This document shows positions 1-5,556 of a DNA stretch of 5,556 bases, piece after piece. The position numbers were made by a program, and so were the translations under genes. The stretch comes from Alphaproteobacteria bacterium (GTDB taxonomy: Bacteria > Pseudomonadota > Alphaproteobacteria > Rhizobiales > Rhizobiaceae): assembly GCA_030428345.1 (NCBI GenBank), contig JAUIBM010000238.1:1-5556 (forward strand). Reading direction: 5' to 3'. Below the pieces are notes generated by a model. That model made no database searches. It had not been told where the DNA came from and saw nothing but the letters and a program-made list of their open reading frames with translations. Numbering within the stretch: position 1 is the first letter of the stretch; each line of letters begins with the position of its first letter.

Positions 1-2
1 AT

Positions 3-3000
3 CGTTTGGGCCAGGCCGGCTTGGATAGCCTCGCCACCATCATCCACGACGCGCAGGAGGACAAGAAGGACTTCATTGCCGACCTGCGCGATCATTATGA
101 GCGCTGGGGCCGCACGTCTGACGGATTGGAAGATGCTCGCGCCGCTCGTGCGCAGACTGTGGCGGCGCTGCAAAAGCATCTGCAGGAAATCGCTGCGTTT
201 GAAGCGGCCGTCGGCAGTGCACCTGGCGATGGCGAGCATGCATTGCGCGACCTCGTGCGCCGCGCGGCGGCTCTGCCCTTTCCTGTCGGCGGGGTCGGCG
301 CCGCCACGCGCGAGACCTTGCCGAGCGTGGCGCTGTGGGACGCCAATCGCCAGATGGCGAGCAGGGTGTTCCGGGCATTGCAGGAGATCGTCGGCGCGCC
401 CAGCCTGGCTGCGCACCCCTTTGCACGGCTGCGCGCTGATGTGGTCCTGCAGGATAGGCCATACGCCACCGCGGCGGCCGCGATTGCGTCTGCGGAGGGC
501 CATATCCAGCGGATCGAAGAACTGCTGGAAGATACGGCTATCCCAATTTCAGGGGATGCGTCACTGGCCGATGCGTGTGCAGTCGCCGCGCTTGCCGAGC
601 AGATGGTGGCGACCGGTCTTGCCGATTCTCCGGGTTTGCTCGATCCGTTGTCGTCCGAATCCAAGGCATTGCAGCGAGATATGGCGGACTTCGCCAAACT
701 CGAGACGGCCGAGGCTGCGGCCGCACGGAACGCCGCCGCATGGAGCGATCCGTTCGATCCGGCGGACACCATCGCCGCGCTGGAACTGGCGCGAAGCAAG
801 GAGGGATCGCTGTTCGCTATCTTTAGCGGTGCATGGCGATCGCTCAAGGCAATGGTTGCTGCGCGTTATGATTTTGCATCGCATGCGGTGAAACCGAAAG
901 TCACCGCAGTGCTTGAGACCCTGGCTGCGCTGCACGAAGCTCGCGCCAATCTCGCCGAGTGGAAATCGGCCATGGAACAGCGGCTCGGCACAAGCGATCT
1001 TTCCGCCCTGTACAAACTTCGGCACGCCATCCTCGAAGGAAACCATTCCGCAGCTGGAGCCACGATGCTGGCCCTGTCTTCTTCAGGCGACGGGCAGCAG
1101 CTGTTCGCTCGCCTTGCGCGGCAGGCCCCCAACCTGCGCGCGCTTGGCGAGACGCTTGAAACCGCAGTGAACGAACCGGGAGAGCTCACACTCGACACAA
1201 TCGGCGAATTGTTGCGCGACTTGCGCGAAAATCTGGACGATCTGCCCGATCTTCTGCCATATCTTTCCGAAGTCCACGCCGCCCCGCCTGCTGTCGCCCA
1301 TGTGCTGAGGCGACTTCCGCTGCCGCTCTCGGGGATCGAAGCGCTGGTGGTGGACGAAGCCATTGCAAGGCGCGAGCGCGCCAATCCCGAGATCCGCCGA
1401 TTCGACATCGATCGCATGATCGCCGTCTCGCGCCGCGCCGCCGCTGCGCGGAAACTGCTGCGCGATCAGAATTCGGCGGCCATCCGCGCGACGCTGCACC
1501 GCCAGTTCCGCGACAATGTGCGAACGTCCGAAACCTCGGTCACCCAGCTCGACAATGCCGGGCGCGAGTTCAAGAAGACCTACGCCGCCGGGCGGCGCGA
1601 ACTCGAGCACGAGTTCGGCAAGTCGATGCGCTACAAGTCGATCCGCGAACTCGCCAGCAGCGACAGCGGGCGCGTGGTCAATGACCTGAAGCCGGTATGG
1701 CTGATGAGCCCGCTCTCGGTCTCCGATACGCTGCCGCTTGAACCGGAACTGTTCGACGTGGTCATTTTCGACGAGGCGAGCCAGGTGCCAACCGAGGATG
1801 CCGTGCCCGCGCTGTGCCGGTCCCGCCAGGTGGTCATCGTGGGCGACGAGATGCAGCTGCCGCCCACCAGTTTTTTCGCGACCTCGCAATCGGACGAGGA
1901 GATGGAAGTGCAGGCCGAGGAGGATGGCGAGCGCATTGCAATCGTCCTCGATGCCGACAGCCTGCTGAGCCAGGCCGCACGCAACCTGCCGGCAACCATG
2001 CTTGCCTGGCATTACCGCAGTCGGTTCGAAGCGCTGATCAGCTTCTCCAACGCCGCCTTCTATGCAGGCGAACTGGTGACCATTCCCGATCGGTCGCTGC
2101 GCGCACATCAACGCGCTGATGGCGCCGTGATCTCTGATGACGATGCGGCCTGGACTGCGGGCGTGGACCGCCTGCTCGCCGCACCCATTACCGCCCACCG
2201 CATGGCTGACGGGGTCTATGAGCGTCGCGCCAACCTGCCCGAAGCGCGCTACATTGCCGGGCTGGTGCGCGAATTGCTGACGCGCGACACTGGTCTGAGC
2301 ATCGGAATCGTTGCCTTCTCGGAAGCACAGCAGTCGGAAATCGAGGACGCGCTGGAGCGCTTGGCGGCAGAGGATGAGGCGTTTTCGGCTGCTCTGACAC
2401 GCGAGGTCGAGCGCGAGGACGAAGGCCAGTTCACGGGCCTCTTTGTGAAGAACCTGGAGAACGTGCAGGGCGATGAACGCGACATTATCCTGATGAGCGT
2501 CTGCTACGCGCCTGATCCCGATGGACGCATGGCGATGAATTTCGGCCCGATCAACCAGCGCGGCGGGGAAAAGCGGCTCAACGTCATCTTCAGCCGGGCC
2601 AAGCGGCATATGGCGATCGTTTCCACCATCGCGCCCGAGGCGATCACCAACATCCACAATGACGGTGCGCGAGCTTTGCGCAGCTTTCTGGCCTTTGCGG
2701 AGGCGCAATCGGCCGGGGCGTATGACAATGCCCAGGCCGTGCTGGCGACGCTCAATCCCGACGCCGCGCGAACCTTCCATGTGCAATTGCCCCCTGACCC
2801 TGTCCGCAGCGCCATCGCCGCAGCGCTGCGCGCGAAGGGACATGAGGTTCACGAACATGTCGGCGGGGCAAGTTTCCGTTGCGACCTCGCCATCGTCGAT
2901 CCGACCGGCGGTGGTTATGCGCTGGGCGTCCTGCTTGACCGCGCGGGCACGGACATGGGGGCAATCGAGGAACGGTTCGTCTTCAGGCCCGGCATCCTGC

Positions 3001-3461
3001 GCGCCTTCGGCTGGCGGGTGATCGACGTACCCGTCACCAGCTGGTTGCGATCACGCGCTGCTGTGGTTGAGAGGATCGAGGCAGAATTGCAGCGATCCAG
3101 CTGGGACCTCGCCGATAATGACCCATTGGCGGGCGCAAATTCGCCGCCGAGGGACCATGCCACGCGAGCCTCGAGCGATGCCGATCCCGCAGGTCCCGAG
3201 GCATCGTCTTCCGCCGCGACCGGCGATTCCGTGGATGCATCCGGCGCCGCCGGCATGACCGAATACCGGCTTGTGGCCGGTTCCTCGAACAAGTTCTGGC
3301 GCGTGGGTGTGGACGGTTGTGAACTGATCGTGGAGTTCGGCCGCGTGGGCGCCAAGGGTCAGCGCGTGGTCAAGAGGTATGAAGACTCTGACCGCGCCCG
3401 CCGCGAGGCAAACAAGCTGACGCTCGAAAAAACCCGCAAGGGTTACGAGGAGTTCGGCTAA
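3..3461 (+). CDS. Large SF1 (DNA2/NAM7-like, COG1112) helicase with Vsr-like nuclease fold and C-terminal WGR domain; 5' end outside window
   Basis: This is the C-terminal 1150-odd residues of a cytoplasmic ATP-dependent nucleic-acid helicase. The frame is open to the left edge, so the TTG at base 6 (called residue 1) is not the true start. The opening residues (LGQAGL, then DKKDF) match what normally follows Walker A and motif Ia in DUF4011-type helicases, so motif I should lie a few dozen residues upstream. Residues 1-560 are a charged helical insertion. Then come motif Ib-like LKPVWLMSPLS (561-571), motif II DEAS (589-592), motif III GDEMQLPPT (613-621), motif IV WHYRS (668-672), motif V NVQGDERD (819-826) and motif VI LNVIFSRAK (858-866). 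Residues 923-1030 look like the Vsr/MTES_1575 PD-(D/E)xK fold: RCDLAIVDP at 958-966, then AFGWRV. The canonical GIECDG is replaced by GVLLDR (974-979), so cleavage is doubtful. A low-complexity Ala/Ser/Pro/Asp linker (1037-1083) leads to a WGR domain (1084-1151) with FWRV and EFGRVGAKGQ, where Phe replaces the name-giving Trp. The gene ends in TAA and converges with its neighbour. Helicase assignment is near certain; the nuclease fold is probable; a defence role is inference. Confidence 0.93.
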   Translation, partial: RLGQAGLDSLATIIHDAQEDKKDFIADLRDHYERWGRTSDGLEDARAARAQTVAALQKHLQEIAAFEAAVGSAPGDGEHALRDLVRRAAALPFPVGGVGAATRETLPSVALWDANRQMASRVFRALQEIVGAPSLAAHPFARLRADVVLQDRPYATAAAAIASAEGHIQRIEELLEDTAIPISGDASLADACAVAALAEQMVATGLADSPGLLDPLSSESKALQRDMADFAKLETAEAAAARNAAAWSDPFDPADTIAALELARSKEGSLFAIFSGAWRSLKAMVAARYDFASHAVKPKVTAVLETLAALHEARANLAEWKSAMEQRLGTSDLSALYKLRHAILEGNHSAAGATMLALSSSGDGQQLFARLARQAPNLRALGETLETAVNEPGELTLDTIGELLRDLRENLDDLPDLLPYLSEVHAAPPAVAHVLRRLPLPLSGIEALVVDEAIARRERANPEIRRFDIDRMIAVSRRAAAARKLLRDQNSAAIRATLHRQFRDNVRTSETSVTQLDNAGREFKKTYAAGRRELEHEFGKSMRYKSIRELASSDSGRVVNDLKPVWLMSPLSVSDTLPLEPELFDVVIFDEASQVPTEDAVPALCRSRQVVIVGDEMQLPPTSFFATSQSDEEMEVQAEEDGERIAIVLDADSLLSQAARNLPATMLAWHYRSRFEALISFSNAAFYAGELVTIPDRSLRAHQRADGAVISDDDAAWTAGVDRLLAAPITAHRMADGVYERRANLPEARYIAGLVRELLTRDTGLSIGIVAFSEAQQSEIEDALERLAAEDEAFSAALTREVEREDEGQFTGLFVKNLENVQGDERDIILMSVCYAPDPDGRMAMNFGPINQRGGEKRLNVIFSRAKRHMAIVSTIAPEAITNIHNDGARALRSFLAFAEAQSAGAYDNAQAVLATLNPDAARTFHVQLPPDPVRSAIAAALRAKGHEVHEHVGGASFRCDLAIVDPTGGGYALGVLLDRAGTDMGAIEERFVFRPGILRAFGWRVIDVPVTSWLRSRAAVVERIEAELQRSSWDLADNDPLAGANSPPRDHATRASSDADPAGPEASSSAATGDSVDASGAAGMTEYRLVAGSSNKFWRVGVDGCELIVEFGRVGAKGQRVVKRYEDSDRARREANKLTLEKTRKGYEEFG
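3427..3444 (-). terminator. Possible rho-independent terminator for the minus-strand transcript
   Basis: Read on the minus strand, AACCC, loop TTGC and GGGTT form a five-pair stem (3444-3431). It runs straight into TTTT (3430-3427), giving six consecutive T after GGG. The orientation fits termination of the 611-residue protein gene, whose stop codon lies about 245 bases upstream. The element is embedded in the last codons of the helicase, so the minus transcript would carry a 3' tail antisense to the WGR tail. The stem is short, and because it lies in coding sequence it could be chance. On the plus strand there is no T-run, so it would not stop helicase transcripts. Confidence 0.35.
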
Positions 3462-3689
3462 TCTGTCGGTACTCTGGAAAAACTCTCTGGTGAAGGAATT
3501 GCCGAAGCCATTGTTGCCGCCGGGGCGGTGATGGCGTTCTTTGTGCCCTGTTTGACGGATGGGGCGCTCGGCATTTCGCGCGCCATCTCGCGGCTCGTGG
3601 TGGCAATCGGCGGAAGCGCCCCAATTGCCTTGCCCGAGGCGACCGCAAGCCTGACTGTAGCCGCAGGCCCCTTGCCGCGTTTCTGAAGA
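3462..3689. other. Convergent intergenic gap with no convincing gene
   Basis: The gap lies between the TAA of the helicase and the TGA of the facing gene. The plus strand stays open for 74 codons in the helicase's own frame, up to a TGA at 3684-3686. It reads as a mildly hydrophobic peptide containing AEAIVAAGAVMAFFVPC and RLVVAIGGSAP. The only plausible starts are an adjacent GTG/ATG pair at about 3526-3531, without a Shine-Dalgarno. A minus-strand frame is also open across the gap but is Pro/Thr/Ala-rich and looks like a shadow. By rough hand count the third-position GC of the plus frame is well below that expected of a resident gene. It could be a decayed coding remnant or plain spacer. 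No strong terminator stem with a T-run was found here for the helicase transcript. Confidence 0.4.
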
Positions 3690-5525
3690 TCACTCTTCGA
3701 GGTTGAGATAGGCCAGCAAGGGCGCCCTGATTGTCTGGTGTTCGACAACTTTCGAAAGGCGCAGCACCGCCGGATCGATGTCGTTTCCGCCCATGTCGAT
3801 CAGTGTGGCGATCGCAGCATTGGCGATTATCTTCGAGCGCATCGCATCATCGCCGGTCCAAGTGTAGGTAGCGGCGCTTTGCGCGGTCAACTCCAGCGCC
3901 CGTATGGCCCGCGTGCGGTCCGGCATCAGCGCTACCAGCCACACGGCGCCGCGCAGGAACTCCTCGTTCTCGACGCTCAGCCGCATCCAGCTGGCAAGCG
4001 TTTCATGGCTGCTGCGGCCATCCACATGCTTGTACGACGGCTTGAGCAGGTACAGCACGCCATCGGTGGCGCTCCTGTTCTTGTAGCTATGGTCGTCGAG
4101 GCGAACCAGTTGCGGATGGAAATCGGGACAAAGGCCCGTGGAGCAGCCACTGGCTATCGTGATCGCGATCGCGCGGCCCAGCGCCGGAACCTCGTGCGCA
4201 TGGCGTGTCGGCCAGTCGGCATGCGCCGTCTCCAGCCGGTCGATCGCGGAAGCAAAGCGTTCGCCGTTGCAGGCACTGGTATAGGCTTGCCTCTCCAGCG
4301 CCGGCGTATGGAACAGTGCCAGCCAGTCGTGCAGCCGGGTCTCGACAACATCGATCCCGAGTGAGGCGCACAATGCCAGCGCTTCCTTCTGCCACGCCTT
4401 GGTGGCCTTGGTGGCGCGACGCTGGGTAATCAGATGCTCGACCAGCGCCGTCCAATCGGGATCTTCCAGATCCGCAAGAATCGTCAGTCCAGGAATCTGG
4501 TTACTCTGCCAATTGTAACGTGAATGTGCCTGCGCCGCGGAGATCATCCCGGGCAAGAGGCGATAGTCATCAGGATTGGCCCAGCCATTGCGCTTGCCAT
4601 TGTGCTGCACCAGCGCCGGGACAGGCTGGTTGCTGGCCTTCCAGGCTTCGAAGCTGGGCTGCATTTCGCCACAAGCCGGCCAAGCCGCTGCAAAGGCATC
4701 TGCGTCGCGCGACCAGGCGGGCTTTGCCGATCCTTTCGTGGTCAACCGGATTTCGTCCAGCGCCGCAGTGACTTCAGCCAACAAGTCGGCCCAGAACTGC
4801 GCATTTGGACGTAACTTGTCGGCGATGGCGAAGGGATTTTCGGCGCCCTCGCAGCGCTGCATCAGAAATTCCGTGGCGCTGACGTCCACCCCGGCCAGCT
4901 TTTCCAGCTTTTCGGCACGGGCGATCATCTTCTTGATTTGTGCCTTGCGATAGCGGCCCTTTCCGTCGCGAATTCCGGCTGCCATCGCAGCGATCGCTTC
5001 ACAATCACCGCTTGAGAGATAGGCGCCCTGCTTGATGGCGTGGTTGACCTGTCGCAGCAGCTTGCCGAACTGCTTTTCGAGATGTTCATTGTTCCGGTAG
5101 GCCGGATTGTCGAGCACATGGCGGAGCAGGGCTCCCAGGTGCTCCTTCCGCACTTCGATCTCGTGTTTCCAGATGTTCCAGAAGGCGCTGTAGGCTGCCT
5201 TCTCCGCCACCGACCCGTCCATCGCGCCGCCATAGACGCCCGGGCGCCCGGCCAGATCGGCAAGCAGTTCACCTCGCTCTTCGGGCGAGAGTGATTCCAT
5301 GGCTTTCGAGGCGGAATAGAGTTGATGCGAATAGACCCGCTGCAGGTCCCTCTTGCTATCAAGCGCTCGAACGTAGCGTTGAAAAGGCGAATTCTCGCCC
5401 GAGCCACTCTCGCCTTGGCCGAAAATTCGGTTTGCAGGACGATGGATTGATGCATCGGCAAGTCCCTCGCCGACGAAACCGCCGCTCTGCGCCAGAATTT
5501 TCCGCCCAAAACCGAACAAGCCCAC
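3690..5525 (-). CDS. 611-residue helical protein of unknown function, resembling the region N-terminal to DUF4132
   Basis: No enzyme motif is recognised. The GTG at 5525-5523 is chosen as the start because AGGAGG lies six bases upstream and the protein then begins MGLFGFGRK. An in-frame TTG at 5549 lacks this support. There is no signal peptide or membrane segment, so a cytoplasmic protein is expected. The first 45 residues are Gly-rich and probably flexible. Residues about 105-215 are strongly helical and charged (KHEIEVRKEHLG, then KAQIKKMIARAEKLEKLAG). Two stretches look like the helical, HEAT-like part of WGR-DUF4132 proteins. One is around 371-404, with KAWQKEALALCASLG followed by LHDWLALF. 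The other is around 522-606, with LRGAVWLVALMPD, RSKIIANAAIATL and LRLSKVVEHQTIR. The protein stops (TGA) where the DUF4132 core would be expected to begin. A small CxxxxCxxxH group (SGCSTGLCPDFH, residues 459-470) is not a convincing metal site. The gene faces the WGR-bearing helicase tail to tail, so they are not in one operon. The CDS itself is secure; the DUF4132 relation is from memory of family patterns and only moderately supported. Confidence 0.88.
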   Translation of the reverse strand: MGLFGFGRKILAQSGGFVGEGLADASIHRPANRIFGQGESGSGENSPFQRYVRALDSKRDLQRVYSHQLYSASKAMESLSPEERGELLADLAGRPGVYGGAMDGSVAEKAAYSAFWNIWKHEIEVRKEHLGALLRHVLDNPAYRNNEHLEKQFGKLLRQVNHAIKQGAYLSSGDCEAIAAMAAGIRDGKGRYRKAQIKKMIARAEKLEKLAGVDVSATEFLMQRCEGAENPFAIADKLRPNAQFWADLLAEVTAALDEIRLTTKGSAKPAWSRDADAFAAAWPACGEMQPSFEAWKASNQPVPALVQHNGKRNGWANPDDYRLLPGMISAAQAHSRYNWQSNQIPGLTILADLEDPDWTALVEHLITQRRATKATKAWQKEALALCASLGIDVVETRLHDWLALFHTPALERQAYTSACNGERFASAIDRLETAHADWPTRHAHEVPALGRAIAITIASGCSTGLCPDFHPQLVRLDDHSYKNRSATDGVLYLLKPSYKHVDGRSSHETLASWMRLSVENEEFLRGAVWLVALMPDRTRAIRALELTAQSAATYTWTGDDAMRSKIIANAAIATLIDMGGNDIDPAVLRLSKVVEHQTIRAPLLAYLNLEE

Positions 5526-5531
5526 TTTCCG

Positions 5532-5537
5532 CCTCCT
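5532..5537 (-). promoter_or_regulatory. Shine-Dalgarno AGGAGG of the 611-residue protein gene
   Basis: On the minus strand AGGAGG is followed by the six bases CGGAAA and then GTG at 5525-5523. This perfect anti-16S match decides the start between the GTG and the upstream in-frame TTG codons at 5549 and 5540. Only about 20 further bases upstream are in the window, so the promoter cannot be seen. Confidence 0.75.
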
Positions 5538-5556
5538 CAATCCGCACAAAGGGAAG

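Noticed and set aside
1083..2858. 591-codon open frame on the minus strand, opposite the helicase
   Set aside because: It is in exact codon register with the helicase on the other strand, where a stop needs a sense TTA, CTA or TCA codon; these are rare in high-GC genes. The plus strand here encodes helicase motifs II-VI, and the antisense product has no recognisable domain.
3649..3668. Inverted repeat GCCTG/CAGGC in the gap as a helicase terminator
   Set aside because: It has only five pairs with a ten-base loop and no T-run on either side, so it is no better than chance in GC-rich sequence.
3458..3748. 96-codon minus-strand frame covering the convergent gap
   Set aside because: It starts at a TTG inside the 611-residue protein gene without a Shine-Dalgarno. 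The product is Pro/Thr/Ala/Ser-rich, as shadows in GC-rich DNA often are. Rough GC by codon position is worse than for the plus frame.
4090..4170. CxxxxCxxxH group in the 611-residue protein as a zinc finger
   Set aside because: The spacing matches no zinc-finger class I know, and there is no second ligand pair close by.
5359..5547. 62-codon minus-strand frame beginning ATGRGATTGAGG-like near the window end
   Set aside because: It overlaps the start of the 611-residue gene in another frame, and the AGGAGG is positioned for the GTG at 5525 rather than for this frame's start, which lies upstream of it.

Overview
The window is high-GC DNA that is almost entirely coding. Two long genes converge on a 228-base gap. 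GC-rich third codon positions and the style of the proteins suggest an alphaproteobacterium, possibly a sphingomonad. That is an impression from composition only: there is no rRNA or marker gene here to settle it. No RNA gene, insertion sequence, CRISPR array, origin or attachment site was recognised.

Layout. Bases 1-3461 (+) hold the 3' part of a very large superfamily 1 helicase gene of the DNA2/NAM7 (COG1112, DUF4011-helicase-like) type. The window opens just after the expected Walker A and motif Ia region. What remains is a long helical insertion, helicase motifs II to VI, a Vsr/MTES_1575-like restriction-endonuclease fold, a disordered linker and a C-terminal WGR domain. Bases 3462-3689 form the convergent gap, with no convincing gene. 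Bases 3690-5525 (-) encode a 611-residue, mostly helical protein with no catalytic motif. It starts at a GTG behind a perfect AGGAGG. Its second half resembles, from memory, the helical region that lies before the DUF4132 core in WGR-DUF4132 proteins, but the core itself is absent. A weak intrinsic terminator for this minus-strand transcript lies inside the last codons of the helicase.

How the parts may work together. The helicase-nuclease architecture recalls antiviral defence helicases such as Hhe (helicase plus Vsr). Here the nuclease-like fold lacks the usual acidic residue of its IECDG-type motif, so it may bind DNA rather than cut it. WGR domains are known DNA-binding modules in PARP1-3 and are commonly fused to DUF4132 in bacteria. 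In this locus the WGR sits on the helicase, and a DUF4132-N-like helical protein is encoded separately in the facing gene. A two-protein nucleic-acid-processing module is a reasonable hypothesis. The sequence alone does not show that the two proteins interact or that they act in defence.
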